From assembly GCF_963576545.1 (NCBI RefSeq), contig NC_083641.1, forward strand, positions 21,281,523-21,345,522: a stretch of DNA of 64,000 nucleotides, read 5' to 3'. The stretch comes from Limanda limanda. Its lineage: Eukaryota > Chordata > Actinopteri > Pleuronectiformes > Pleuronectidae. How positions within the stretch are numbered: the stretch's first letter is position 1; each line of letters opens with the position of its first letter. Position numbers and translations under genes: made by a program. Shown piece after piece: positions 1 to 13,454 of this stretch. The notes beneath the pieces were generated by a model. It had not been told where the DNA came from and searched no databases. It saw only the letters and a list, made by a program, of their open reading frames with translations.

Positions 1-483
1 TTGTTTATATTAGAGGAGTCAGGTCAGTGGCTGCTGCTGTTGTTAGAGGGAATGTGTATTCTACTGTTTTATGATGCTTTTACAGGAGAAAGCTATTTAA
101 ACCTGGGTTCTTTGGAACAACATCCACTTATCACAGGCAATTCAGGTCCAAACATGTGGAGTTAAAATGACGCAGATTCAGTGGAAATCTGTTTGTTGTT
201 GAAGCCTCAAAGAAGAGTTTGATTGCACAAACCCACTTTAATTAAAGGAATAGTCAGTGAAGTTTGGTGAAACTCTGATCCTAAAGCCACGTTGTGCATT
301 GCCTACTCAAAGAGCGCCCCCTTTTCTTTGAAGGGAGTATTACAGCGTATAATGGAAGCTTTGGGAGCTGGGGAGGTGAGAACACCCATCAGAAATTCAC
401 AATTTAAAAACCACACTGATTGAATGGAAATTAAACACTGCAGATTATTAATAAAGGGTGTCCAAGTGAACTCTCTCATCCTC

Positions 484-505
484 AGTGTGTGTGTGTGTGT
501 GTGTT
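484..505. repeat. (GT)n microsatellite
   Basis: About 10 GT units. Confidence 0.9.
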
Positions 506-1349
506 TGTTATTATCTCACCGTTTCAACTCACCCGACTGATTCTCACCTGAAAGCTGGTACATTGGGAATATCTTGGGTGGAATCACAGAGCTACAGAGA
601 AGCATGCATGACAACACTGAATCTCATTTCCCTTTTTCATTGTGTCAAAACAGCACAAAGGCTGCTAATTGCACAATCTATTCTCTGAGACTGCGTGTCA
701 GTCCTCATTCCATGGATGAGTAGATAGCATTTAGAACTTCACTCTAATGCTGCAGCCGTCCCTATCACTACAGATTGAATTCCACACATCACATTTATTT
801 CAGATGTTATTATCTGTGGCAGCTCGCCAGTTCTGCCTGCCACTCACAGGGTGTCTCCACAAGGTGTTTGCTCCTCACGCCACGGGCCAGGCTGCTTGAT
901 TTTCCAACACCACAGCAGTAGGTATTGCTCTGCAGGATGCACCTGGTGGAGATATGCTCAATAAGTTATGTATCCACTCTTTGTACTTTTGTTTGGTGCA
1001 TTTTTTACTTTCTTTGTTTTGGTTTTGCTATAAATTGATTTACAATACGCCCGGTGTTTCAATCCAGGTCTTAGGCACTCTCGCTACACCCTCCACTCTC
1101 CCAACTTTTGTTTTCACTCCTCGTCTCTCCATTCCTCTTTCTCCCTCTCTCCCTCTTGTGCTGTGCCGCTGATGCACTACTGCATGGCATTTCCTTTGCT
1201 CATGAGAATAGATGGGGTTCCGGGGTCTCTCTGAGAAGAGAAGCCCAGCGTCTCCGTCTCCCCGAGCAGGATGAATAATGGATGCGAATGGATCAGATGA
1301 CTGAACTGCTTCATCTGGGTCCTCTGTAGTAATGGCCAGCCATAGATTC

Positions 1350-1350
<1 letters not shown>

Positions 1351-1386
<36 letters not shown>

Positions 1387-1390
1387 GTGC
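1351..1390. repeat. (GT)n microsatellite
   Basis: GT tract with minor interruptions at both ends. A CA tract follows at 1489-1520. Confidence 0.9.
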
Positions 1391-1488
1391 ATGCGCTCTT
1401 CTTATCTGTATATTACTTGAGGAATGGTCAATGCGGCTTGCAAACAGTTAAGTAGTTTATTTTGGAGGTCTTGCATATAAGCTATAGT

Positions 1489-1520
1489 CACACACACACA
1501 CACACAGTCATACACACACA
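1489..1520. repeat. Interrupted (CA)n microsatellite
   Basis: Two CA runs split by GTCATA. Opposite in strand sense to the GT tract about 100 bases upstream. Confidence 0.85.
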
Positions 1521-2850
1521 GAATACCAGTGGTGCCATTTAATAGGGCAGCCGTCAGCATTTTCTATTTAAATTAGTGGGGAACCGGTAATAAAAAGATT
1601 TTCGCCCAGGCCTTTTTTGCAGTTAATGTTTGATTAGAAATGCAATGGTTTTAAATTAAGATTTCTTTCCCCCCTTGGTATAAAATCAATCAAATTAACG
1701 GAAATTGAATTATTTGAGATGGTAATCTATTTAGGCAAACCATTCACCATGAAAATGTTTTCCTCTTGTTGTGAAAGGAAGAATAATTGAATCAGACCCT
1801 TGTAAGTGACCCCCGATGGCTGAGCAAGAACAAGGCTTATTGAAATGAAATGTAAATTCGCTCATGCTTTAAGGACGTATGTGGACAGGGAAGAGAATGC
1901 AAAATTCAATTGATTTCATATAATATGTAAAACAAAACTAACGTGTGTATGATATGTAACATAACAGGATTGAACCACGGGCGGAGTAATGGATGGCCCC
2001 TGCGCCGTCCATATATCTGCATTAAAGCGTATTCACATTCAATTTTTACTTATTCTAGCACAACGGGATTTGTAAACTTTAATAGTATTACAGCAAATTT
2101 CCATCCTTCCTCCATCCATAGCAAATTATTACAGGAAATTATATTCCAAATATATCACCACAGGTCATCAATTCTCTACGCCTTCCAGCGATGAAACATG
2201 TGCACTCAATTGGTTTTCCTGCCTCTTTTTGGTCACACTCGCACATGTAGAAACCACTTGTAAAATCACATCCATGCCTGTGTTGATGAAAAGAATATTG
2301 TTGAATATAACAAAACTATCTTGGGGCTTGTTTTAATCATTTAATAAGTCACTGCCATGGTGTTGATTGTTAAATAATCATTATTTTGTTGTGAATTCAG
2401 CGGCTAAAGAAAGCAAACATGCACCTGCACAAATACATCATAAATCTGTTCATTTGAAGCAATAGGATTCACTGTTTTCAAATCTCAATAAATACAATGT
2501 ATAAATGGCACACGGTAATGATCGTCATCCTTCTCTGCCTTTTTCCCCCAAAACAGAAAGCACGTAAACACTTAAATGTTAAACACATGCTGCACATATT
2601 TATCAGCCAATGATAGTGCAGGCCATTTTGTGTACAACCAAAGCCACAGACAAACGGCAGATGATTGTAATAAATCACGAGTCACATGGAACCTTAGAGA
2701 GGCTTAATGGTAATAAATTGGTTGGAGTATAGTGTATGTCAAGTTGGCTGGATGGGCCTGAGTGTGCTTTTCTTGTCTCCATGTGTCTCCAAGAGAAATA
2801 TTGTTTCAGTCCTCCCATTTGTATTAGTCTGAACTCTGAAATACTGGGGA

Positions 2851-3110
2851 CCTGCACTGTGCATTTCCTGGCCACTTCAACCCTTTCAGGGGCTTGAAAG
2901 GATGTATTGACCTACTTTACCTGTTATCTGCTTCAAGAGGGACATTGAATCTAACATGTATATGTTGAGGGCATCTTTTGCAACTGAAACCAGAACCCTT
3001 GTGAAGTCAAGAACACCTTAAGCGACTGTAGTGTTGTTTTAATGTTGATGAATTTTTAACTGGATGTTTATCTTTTGAATTCACTGTGTATTCTAACAAC
3101 ATGAAGGGTT
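2851..3110. repeat. Dispersed direct repeat, copy A
   Basis: Clearly homologous to 4690-4945. Both carry CCTGCACT, GGCCACTTCAACCCTTT, TTGACCTACTTTACCT, ATCTGCTTCAAG, ACATGTATAT and CTTGTGAAGTCAAGA in order and with equal spacing. Similarity is around 75-80 percent by eye over the first 190 bp and then weakens. Either a local duplication or two insertions of an unrecognised repeat. Confidence 0.8.
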
Positions 3111-4689
3111 AAGGGACATTTTAATCTGCTTTAGCTTTGGTTTCACATAGCAATTTACAGTATTTTGGTGTTACTAACAGCGTCAGGCGCAGTACTCTAC
3201 AACAGTTTAAATTCATCAAATTAACCTCCTATTCATTAAAATATGATATTGTTGGAGGCGAAGAACACAGGCAATCCAGGGATTTCTTCTATTTATTAAT
3301 TTTCTCGAGACCACCTCTTTTGGTTGGACTAAATTTTGGGCCGTTAATTGGACCATGATACGAGGCACCGCTCACACATTCTAGTGAGGAATAAAACTGA
3401 AAATCTCTTTATTCAAACTTTAAGATAAGCTAAATCTTGAAACTTGTAGGCTCGCTTGTCAACTGGCTTCCACACATTCAACTTTAACTGCAGTTACCAA
3501 TGTTACAACTGATTTGTTTTTGTTTTAATCAATTCATCATTTCTATTTATTCAAATAAACTGAGCAGCTAAATATTTTAATGTAGCCCCTGGTATCTGCA
3601 GAAGTCTTGAGGTGAGTACACCTTGTGGAAGTAGAAGTAAAATGGATTATTTGACTTTATAATAATAAAGCATGAATATAAAATAACGTAATCATTATTA
3701 TGGATAGCACAGTAACACAACAGGGGTTGTATGCAACAATGATGTTTTATAGAAGAAGAGTAGAAAAAGACCTGAATAAAGCTTTGTGGACACTTGTTGG
3801 CATAGCAACCGTTGATGTATTGTTAGCGACGCTTTACTGGAAATATTGACACAGCTGGAATGCTTGGCTGAAAACACCTAACCTACATACAGTAGACTGA
3901 ACAGCATAATGCAGGATCATTAGCATCAAACTGTCCATGACCATCTGAGCTGGGAGCCAAATGGCTGGGGGCTACCTAATGAAGAACACCATGCCTATAA
4001 TTTTCTACATTAGTTTCAAAGTGAAATCAATTATATAATACCAGTAATAACATCATATTAATACACACAGATAACTGGTTTTAGCCAACAATGGGCACAT
4101 AAAAACATGCTTCACCATGGAAGCAGCAAAACCAAGGAATTTCAACCTGTTGTATGAAAAGACTGCAGACTGCATGGTTTTCTAAAGCAATAAATCAGAT
4201 ACAAGCATTTTACCAGATTCAGTCAGATTGAGAATGTTACCACAGATTTGAACGTGGAGCAAAAAACACATTTTCACATTAATCAGGCAAAAACATCCCA
4301 TAAACTCCCAAAATCCCAAAAAATAATGATTTGACCAAAGCTTGAGGAGGACTAACACATCACGTGGGATTGACAGAGATGATAATGGGGGTTTGAGGAA
4401 TTCTCCCGAGTATCTTAGCCTTTCCCAGGACTACGCTCTTCTGGACAGAGACACTCTTCCAGTTTGAAGAGTGATTTTTGCCGGTGTACGCTAACGGCAG
4501 CTAGCAAGACTGATAGTCAGAGAGGTAATAACTCTGTGAAAACCAAAATAATGATATAGTCCCTTTTTTACCCTAATTGATGACTAAAAACGTGATGGTT
4601 GTTTATTTGCAAACTAAAGGCTTGGACGTGGGTATGGATATTATATCACACGCCCTGTTACATTTAACAAGCAGTTATACCTATGGCGA

Positions 4690-4945
4690 CCTGCACTTTG
4701 CATCTCTGGCCACTTCAACCCTTTTAGGGGTTTGAAAGGATGCATTGACCTACTTTACCTTTTTATCTGCTTCAAGTGGTCCATTCCATCGTACATGTAT
4801 ATTTTTAGGGGAACTTTTCTCACTGAAAACACAACACTTGTGAAGTCAAGAGCAGATTCAGTGACACCTCTTATGTTCATTCATTTAAAACTGGGCTTTT
4901 ATTGCTGTATATGTTAATTGTATATTGTTTTAACATGAATTGTAA
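4690..4945. repeat. Dispersed direct repeat, copy B
   Basis: Partner of 2851-3110, 1.84 kb downstream in the same orientation. Its left flank (about 4645-4690, 'tatcacacgccctgttac..aacaagcagttatacc') also resembles 5223-5275 ('cattaacacgcgctgtcac..aacaagctgatatacc'), hinting at a third partial copy. Confidence 0.75.
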
Positions 4946-5289
4946 ATGTTCAGCTTGTTTGGGTCAAATTTACATTAATACCACCTCTTTGAAGAAACTA
5001 CACATATCAACCAAAAATCCCTCACAGTTCATTTTCATAACTTCTAGCAAACTATTTAAACCATTAATCCAGAACTATTACCTTGGCTAACTATGGGTGT
5101 TTTTTTTACAGCTGAAAGTCTGAACCAAGGTTCACGTCTTTGTTACATTGTTTTCATTTGGCAATTGATCTTTCTGTTTTAATGGAGGAAATTAATGAGG
5201 CAGATAATTCCGTCCATTTGCAATATCATTAACACGCGCTGTCACTCTAAACAAGCTGATATACCACTGGGACAACTTTGGCGGTGACT

Positions 5290-6556
5290 TTCAGAATCTG
5301 TTTCAGTTGCTGTTTAAGCCCCTGGTGCTTTTCAATCTTCTTCCGCTCCTTCACTGTCAGCTGGAATTGCCACATCTACCACTACTGCCATTATGTCTGT
5401 GTGGTAGCATGGCTCCCATTGGCCTGTGAGATATATCCAGGTATTTGTACATGCTCTGCATATCTGTTATTCTGCCTTCTGGTAACTCTACCCCTTCAGT
5501 TCGAATCATGCACCCTCTCTTCCCACATTTATCCAGTCTGAATGACAGTCAAATGTCCTCACTGTCAGTCCTGGTGAGGTGGATCAGTGAATGACTCATT
5601 TGTACATGTGTGTCGCTTGATGTCAGTCATGTATAGGAGGAGGCTGATGGTCACTCACACTTCTGTATCTGACTCATATCCACTCTGTATTTAGTCAGGT
5701 GACATTTTTCCTCGTCAGCTCAGTGGAAGCAGCTCAGATGCCTCAACTACTGAACTATCTTTGCCCTGACCGAGATTTGACCCCAAGCTGTCGTTCCAAT
5801 GGCAGCCACAGTAAAGACCTGTAGCACATGTAGGTTCAAGGTTAGAAACAGTCACCCAGAGTTAAGTTCCCGGAGGAGCTGCTCGGGAACAAAAACCTGA
5901 CCTCAATTCACAGACTCTTGATCCGTTTGTGTGAGTACCAGTTCATCCCATTATGACTCTTACATCTCAACAAATGACACCATGTTTATTATATGCCATT
6001 TTACAGTATTCAACACAAACTAAGTAAATGTTTTCCCCAGGTCTGTGTTGTTCATTTCCACTGATTACATTGCAAAACACACTTCAGAGACCAACTGAGA
6101 GCAAAAAGCAAACCTTAGAAAATCCAATGAAATGCTTTAACCTTGACAGTGCATGTAGCAATCATCTGTAATCCTATTGGATACACAAATTAGCCCCTAA
6201 GAATATTCTTTCACACATCAAAATGTTTTCATTTTTCAATTACTGAAATCAAAGAGACAATAAAATGACTTTAAAATATCCCGTCAATTCTTTATGTTTG
6301 CAAATGTTTTGGAAAACATGGGATAATAAATATGTTTTAACCCGTTTTATGGAAAAGGTTTAAAACTCCAAACAGTCAAACCTTCTGATGAGTCCATTGA
6401 AAAAATAGATGTAAAATATTGCTGAAAAGCTTTATAGATGAAAACAACCAGAGGCTTTAACTGTAGAGAACTGGCTCGTAAATGAATATTTCTGTGAACA
6501 ATATTGCAGCAATTAGAATTTTACCCCAAATTAGAAATAAAGCTGAAACGCAAGTC
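5290..6556. other. Upstream flank, no gene seen
   Basis: Non-coding by frame and composition. One small stem, GTTCCCG/CGGGAAC (5866-5890). Confidence 0.5.
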
Positions 6557-6914
6557 TTAAAGGTTCAGTATGTAGAATTTAGTGAAATCTAGTGGTGAAG
6601 TTTGATGTTGCAGCTGAATAGCCCTCACCTCACATGAGAGAACCTGTGGAAGCCTTCAGTTGTCATAAAAACTCAAAAGGTGTTTAGTTTGTCCAGTTCA
6701 GACAACTCTTAAAAACATGGCGGCCTCAGTAGAGAGGACCTGATCCCAGTGTAAATTTAAATTACTTAAATATAAAGGGTCAAGTCTAGGGCAAGGAAAA
6801 CAACAATTTGTAAATTTAGATGAAACACACTAGTAAAAACATCCCCAGGATTATTTTATATTCATTTCTGCCAATAAATCCCTTTCACCTAAATCTTACA
6901 CACTGGACCTTTAA
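6557..6914. mobile_element. TTAA-flanked MITE (piggyBac-type ends)
   Basis: Both ends carry TTAA (6557-6560 and 6911-6914). Just inside are imperfect 22-bp inverted repeats: AGGTTCAGTATGTAGAATTT with AG, and CTAAATCTTACACACTGGAC with CT. The 358-bp unit has no ORF. The interior (catctagtggtgaag.., aaacatggcggcctc) is a pattern I recognise from a high-copy teleost repeat. TTAA target use suggests mobilisation by a piggyBac-type transposase. Confidence 0.85.
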
Positions 6915-9900
6915 TACTAATCTTTGTATCAATGTTGAATGGACGCCTCTTTTTACATTTTTCTGAGTTGGCCTTTCAGGAGCATGAGTTTTTTCAGCTT
7001 TAATTGGGTGTTTTAATTAGATAGTTAGTGGCCTGTAAACTGTAAAGTGGACTTTATAGTGCACTTATTTGTATGTAAATTGCCATTGTTATGATAATAC
7101 TACACAACAATATGTTGCTGCTGCCTCTGTTATGCTGAACAGACCTTTAAAGAAAGGAGAGAGAATAACAATAAAAGCTTTTTTCATATTTTATATTTTC
7201 CTTACATTTTTTAACATCTTCTATTCATTTTTTTATTCAGTGAATGTGATCATCTTGTATCCTCTTTGAAACAAACAGTCAGTGAAATGATATATCTGTG
7301 AGTGTGTTTTCAGTCATGTACAACACAGTCTGATTTAAAGTGCACTTATAAAACCTAAACAGGGCTGTAAATTAGCTTTAGCTCGCTTTTTACTGGTTAA
7401 CCATCCAAATCTGTTCAATAATATAAACAATAAATAACACTATACAATCTAGTTCAGTAATACTTCCCAAGCAAGGTTCACTTTTTAATACCCGTACCTG
7501 TGTGTAAAAGTCACAGTTCATTGAGTTACAGTCTTAGCATCACAGATTACTTTTCCTCCCCCGTGTTTAAAAGGTTTCCTTTTTTAATGAATGGAAACTG
7601 TGTTATGAGGGTCTTTATAAAAACAGACAGGATTTCTTCAGGTGTGAAAAACAGTGTTTTAGCCAGACTTAATTTGGTCTTATTTAACTTTTCTCTTGCG
7701 TCAAGTTTCAACTGAATTGAGGGAAATTAATGTTTTTCAAGTATTTGTAATTTATAAAGCTACTCATTGTCCAATGGCTGACTATCTCAGAAGAAATATC
7801 AGCATATGACCAAAGGCATATTTAACATAACATTAATATTACAAGGATTTTCATAACCAGCTGGTGTGTTACTATTCCCCTTCTAAGACTGAGACTTATA
7901 CCCTAATTATAGTCGGGGTTTCACAATGTCCTTTATCAACGCCTTTGAATGAATCCTGTCTAGTTCATTATGAACATGTAATAACATCGTGAGCTAAAAT
8001 GCCGGAGGACAATGTGTGTCATGGACCATGAGAAGTGGGCTATTTTTTAAAAAAAGAGCATTTCTAGACATTGTATAGCAGCTCTCACAATTACACACAC
8101 TTGAAAAGGTTTAAACATACAGCCAAACAAAGACAGAGTGGCGAGAGGAAGAGCCTCTGCCACGCTCCAGTCAAGTGCTGATCCTGCAGTAAAGCTACAA
8201 ACAGAGAGACTAGGACAAAAAGAATAGTCCCTGCACTACAGTCGTGTCTCCACAGGCAGAGCCGCGGCAGTCCTGTGTGTCATCAGGCCTGTAGCGCACT
8301 GCAAGGCGGCGAGGGACACACACTGCACGCTACAAGGAGCCACACCAGGAAAGTGGTGAGACACTCGCCCTGACTGTAGGCAGTGTTGCTGCTGCCGTTT
8401 CATACTGTTTACTGCAGGTGGTTGCCACATGCATGCGAGTGAGCTCATCATGAAGAATGTAACAAAAATTCCACCTTCTCCTCATCACTCACACAGCAAC
8501 GAACCAGACAGGAAATCAGTGCAAAGAGAAAGAGGCCACGTTTGAAATGAAACACACTGATGAAGAGTCGCAGTTCGTTACATTCACTGATTCACACACT
8601 GAATTATTCAAAATCACAACCGGGGGGGTGAATGGTGGCTTGTGTTTACACTGTGACCCTTATTATCTAAAGACTTCATTAGCAACAGGAGCTGTCCTGG
8701 TATTTTGGCCTCATAATGTATGTCATGTCTGTGAAATAAATACTGGGCCACAATATCATCATAAATAATGCTCCAGTGTTTGAGCACACACTAATTACAC
8801 ATTAAAGAATTTCACATATTTTCAGTAATACCAAGCCTCACTATAGTTGGGTCCTCAGCCCTGGTATCCAGACACCATGATGCTATCACGGAGGCATGAC
8901 TATTAACATATTTCAAAGCTCAGTTTGAAGGATAGGGCTCAAACACACAGTCAAATACAATGAGATACATAAAACACACTTTCTGATGCAATCCATCTAA
9001 AATCAGCTGGATCAACCTGCGGAATATGAACACTCATATTTAACTTTATCACAAAATGAAATATATTTGGAGTTTTACTTCAGAGGACAAAGAAAGAACG
9101 GAAATCTCTAATAAAGATCAGACATATTGAAAAACGCTCCTCTTCTCCTTTCTTTATAGTTTAGCCTCACCATACAACGTTCATCTGTGCGGATGAATAT
9201 TACGAAAATGGTCCTCAAACTGGTAAAGTCATTATCATTTTACTTTCCCGGTAAAATTCGATGAAATCCTTGTACGCGATTTACTGTAAGTTCAAGAGGG
9301 GTCTTATTCAAGTGGGAATCTGCTTTAAAACCATGCACCCTAAGCCTTCCATTAACCATTGGAATCTAATATATTTTACTGTTTACAACTTGTCCTTGAG
9401 GATAATAAACTCTTGAGTAAACATGAATGGAGATCATCTGCATTGACACGAGGAGCCCCGCTGGCCTCAGCACCTTCTCTACCTCCCCCTCTGCCTCTTA
9501 ATGGCCTCCGGATACTGTCTTACTCATCCCCAACCTGACCTTTGGTTTCACGTCTTCCAGCTGCCTGCCCAGTGGCAGGCTTTAAAAAGGCAAGATAAAG
9601 TAGTGGCTGCTGCTGCTGCTGCTGGACATGAACTATACTTTTGCTGTGTAAACAGTGTCTTCTAAGGATCTATTTTGCTGATGTATGATGGGGCCTGGTA
9701 CTATTATTCCAAGTGAGGCTTGCTAATGCATAAATAGAGTCATAGTTGAGATGCACTCATCTACTCTGCTGCTTCGGAAAAGCTCACAATGTCAACTTCA
9801 GGACTAATCGTGTCCCAATACGTACTGTATGAAGATTTCTTCTGTATGGAAACAACTCATTCATCCTGGTGACCAACAGTTTTAGAAGTTGTTGATAAGT

Positions 9901-10196
9901 ACAGACAGTTACTTCATTCTCGCCAGTTTCCAAAAGCATTAAATAAGTTCTGATCAATTATGGAGGGAAATTATGTTTATTTATAATTTATAACACGTTT
10001 CTGGGATTGAGGTATTCCAATTAGTTTAAGCACAATATATTACTTTATGAATTTAAATGAATGAATTCAAAATCATCTATTTAATTGATTTTCCCAGCTA
10101 ATAAGTTATGGATCTTGATGATTAAAAAAAACAGCCATAGGAAAATGGTATCTATGAATGCGTAACGTGGCGCGATTTCATTGAATTTAAGGGGAC
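6915..10196. other. Upstream flank, no gene seen
   Basis: AT-rich, with one short CTG tract at 9.6 kb. No exon-like frame with convincing splice sites and no recognisable element. Confidence 0.5.
9604..9624. repeat. Short (CTG)n tract
   Basis: TGGCTGCTGCTGCTGCTGCTG, about six CTG units. Not in a recognisable coding frame. Confidence 0.85.
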
Positions 10197-11316
10197 AGTT
10201 GTGTCTCGGTGGACGTATGCATTCTACTGAGAGACAATCTAATTACCGTGTTACCGTTGTTGGGACATGGTTTTTGTGCAAAAAGGCAGGCCTCTCTTTC
10301 AGGCCTGTATTGGAAGTCAAAACCTGAAAGCACATGTCCTTTGTCCTGACAAGCCGCATGGGCTGGAGAATACTCAATCTCCCAGAGTGCAACATGTTCT
10401 CTTTGGCCTGAGAAGGTCAAATAACTCAAACTCCCAGGAGGCAACATGTCCCCTTTGTTTCAGCATCTTCGCACATAGGTGCGAATATCTACCAGGGTCA
10501 ACTCCAATTGGTCAGTCTGGTCCCATGACCAAGGGGCAACCGGGTCTATAAAAGATCAAGGCTCCCCCAAAGTCTTCCTCTTTTCTCCTCATCCCCACCG
10601 AAGACAGCAGGCGGTCAGCCGCCTCTCCTGCAACTCCAAAGGAGGGGGGGTCCAGGCTGCTTCCCTCTCTTCCTCCACCGATCACCACTGAGGACAACAG
10701 GCCGCAGGCCTTTCCTCCTGCATCGGCGAGTGGAGAAACCTGATTTTTCCAGCTCAAATCTCCTCTTTCCAACAACTGGAGGTCAAAGGTCGAGCTTCCA
10801 GCTCATCTTCTCAAGAAAACCTCCACGCATCTCAAGCTTCTTCTAAACTCCTTGCAGCGACTCGGTGTCCTGCAGGTAAGAACTACAGATTCAATAAGCA
10901 ACTGAACTGCACAGCTCAACAGAACCGCGGAAGCAGAGACCACACGAACCAGAGACTTCAAAAGCCAGAACTGCTACCCGAACTGCACAGCAACTTTCTC
11001 CCTGTCCTTGGACTGGTAACATTATCTGGGCTTAATAATTTTACTAGGCTAAATAAGACTGTTTATTTGATTCTGTGTGGTGTTTATAAGTTTGATATAT
11101 GTGGTGATATTGTGTTACAAGTTAAATCAAGGTTAATGTGAGTTGGGCTCTACAAAGACCCTGCCATTTTCTGATTAGCATTCTCACAGACCCCGCATAT
11201 CTCTTCACCTACTTAGCTACGTCCCCCGACCAGAAGGAGGGGGGGGGGCCTGCTATCTTAGAGATCTTAAAAGACCACAGGAAGGTGTGACTCTCTTTGT
11301 TAGCCACCAGAGAGAC

Positions 11317-11360
<44 letters not shown>

Positions 11361-11786
11361 CTTTGTTAGTTAGCACATATTGTTAGTGACTTGTGTTTCA
11401 ATACTTTATTATGTTTATAATAAATGTTTTCTTTTAACCTTGTCCTGTCATTAATGTTGCATAAGTGAAGTTTGCCAACCTCTACACTGTCAAGAACTCT
11501 ATAAACCTTAACTGTTCATTATATAGTCTTTAATAGTAAATATTAAGATTTCTAATTGAACTAGATCTAAATGAGACTGATCTTAATCAATAAATTGGCT
11601 ATCTTTTCCCTTCTATGAAGGGTGGTGCCCCGCGAGAACTTAGTCAAACTAAAGTTATGATTTAATATTAATATGTTAAATATTAATGTTTTATTTTCTA
11701 TTTTTGATAACCAAATTTATTGAACGCCTAAAGGCACACTAGCTTATGGTATCACTCCTAACCATTATTGCACAACACCGTGACAA
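10197..11786 (+). mobile_element. LTR-like block, possible solo LTR of a retroelement
   Basis: A compact unit of promoter-like signals sits in otherwise plain DNA: three spaced direct repeats starting GCAACATGTCC/TTC (10330, 10389, 10441) as in a U3 enhancer, CCAAT (10504-10508), TATAAAAG (10547-10554), a CT-rich GC-richer leader, a strong splice donor CAGGTAAG (10873-10880) and AATAAA (11419-11424). The possible ends, TTGTGTCTCGGTG and CACCGTGACAA, form a short inverted pair. No gag, pol or env frame is present inside or beside it. I saw no clear target-site duplication, so the edges are uncertain. Confidence 0.45.
11320..11359. repeat. (CA)n microsatellite inside the LTR-like block
   Basis: About 20 CA units. 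Confidence 0.95.
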
Positions 11787-13384
11787 CCATGCAGACAATT
11801 ATCACTTGAGTGTCTGAACCAAATTCCACAGAAATCCACTTGAGGTTGGCGCGAGAGGAAAAGTCAGGGGATCCCTCTAGGCGCCGTGGAAGTCTGCTGG
11901 ACCAAAGAGAAAAAACAAACCCCATCCATATAGATCCGTGCTGAGGGCATAGCTTAAACACAAATCCTAACTTAAAAGTCACAGCTGCTTTTAAAATGTT
12001 ATTGTCTTTAAATCACATATACAGCACAAGGCATCTTTCTTATAAACTCAGATTGAAAATATACCAACAATCTTCTGTTTAGATATTATTATCCAGGAAC
12101 TGGGTTTCTGCCTCTGACAATAGAAAATGAGCTCACCTGTTCTAATCTTCTCTAAGTGAGAAAAAGAGAATTGAATTATATGCTCTTCCCTTTTCAATGG
12201 AACTTAATAAAACCCATCAGTGTAGCTCACACGGCATCAATGAATGTTCAGCTGGGGATGCATTCTGCTTTATGTTTCCTCTGTGTGAGATAACAGGTCA
12301 ACGTGATGGAACCAACACAACCATTTCATTCTCGACAGAAACGTCTATTCATCTGAGTTGCCTCATGGATGATTTATATGTCAATTGCCTCTGAATCTGC
12401 TTGTAAATATTGCTGTGCAAAAGTCCCAGATGTAGGTGATCTTTGCAGAGATTGCAGCTCTGAGTGACTGTAAAAAATCTGCTTCACTGAAAATCCAAAA
12501 TCCCAGCTTTCACTTTGCAAAACTGACAAATGATCTGTAAACTTTGCAGAGTAACGATCAGCACTAACAGAGTTAATATGACACATCTGTTATACCCCCT
12601 CAAAAGAGAAGCATCTGAGGGAACATGCAGAGTGCTTCACTCAAGTCGGCACAACCCCACTCGTCTGGATCTCACAAGGTCCAGAAACAGTTTTCATTGA
12701 CAGATAGAGCACTTAAAATAAGATGATAAAAGCAGAAAATGAGGGAAAGAGGTGAGTGAAGCAGTCACATTCTATTCTTGGTAAGGATGTGGTGCAGTTT
12801 TAAGATGTGACGTGGTTTCAAGACAAGGATGCACAGTTCGATCTGCCAGGAACTTCTATGTGCTTGAAACGGTGCAAACAGAGTCCATAGGCTGGTTCAG
12901 GTTTGATATTTCAGGAGAAAAGATTGAAATTCAGAGTGCAGCCTGTGATTGAGTTAACAAGTTTGTGATGATTGTTCTTGGATAATCGCCCTCATCTATT
13001 CCCAACCTGAAAGGTGGATCTCAAGGCAAATCCAAGGGGTAATGAGACAATTACAGGAATAAGAAAGAGAATAAGTATTGATCTTGCAAAATTATGATTA
13101 TTTCTTCAGACTTTTCTTTTTCCTTCTCTCTAAACCACTGAATATTCACTTCAAGCCTTGAGGCTGAACTCCCTCAAATGCGACTGATAAAGAACAAGAA
13201 CAACACAACCAAAACTATTAAAATCAAACCACAAGGACAGATACAACATTTTGGAGACTGAAATAAACTTACCGTACGCTGACACTGTTCAAGGGGCAAT
13301 AACCTGGGATAAGGGGTCACAAGTAGATTCTGTACCATTGCATTTTAAATGAGTAATTTCACATTTTGATTTTCACTTTCTTCT

Positions 13385-13454
13385 AGATTTACTCTCCAGT
13401 CATGGTAGAGTAGGGACAAGAGGCCCTACACTACCATGACTGGACAGTAAATCT
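13385..13454 (+). ncRNA. Near-perfect 31-bp hairpin, microRNA-precursor-like (candidate only)
   Basis: The arms 13385-13415 and 13424-13454 are complementary at 29 of 31 positions around an 8-base loop (ACAAGAGG). The total of 70 nt is the size of an animal pre-miRNA. The two mismatches lie in the stem, one near each end. I do not recognise a known miRNA in either arm (5' arm with TCCAGTCATGGTAGAGTAGG, 3' arm with TACACTACCATGACTGGAC). The near-perfect pairing may instead mean a recent inverted duplication or a small foldback element. Confidence 0.3.

Larger units (their letters stand above)
1..2850. other. Upstream flank, no gene seen
   Basis: AT-rich DNA with three GT/CA microsatellites. 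A stretch at about 1560-1760, dense in TTAAAT, CAATCAA and TTAACGG motifs with few repeat hallmarks, has the look of conserved non-coding sequence, but that needs comparison with other fish. Nothing else supportable. Confidence 0.5.

Noticed and set aside
11620..11640. TGGTGCCCCGCGAGAAC as a retroviral primer-binding site
   Set aside because: Not preceded by a clear LTR end (CA), and no gag or pol frame follows. Too weak to call.
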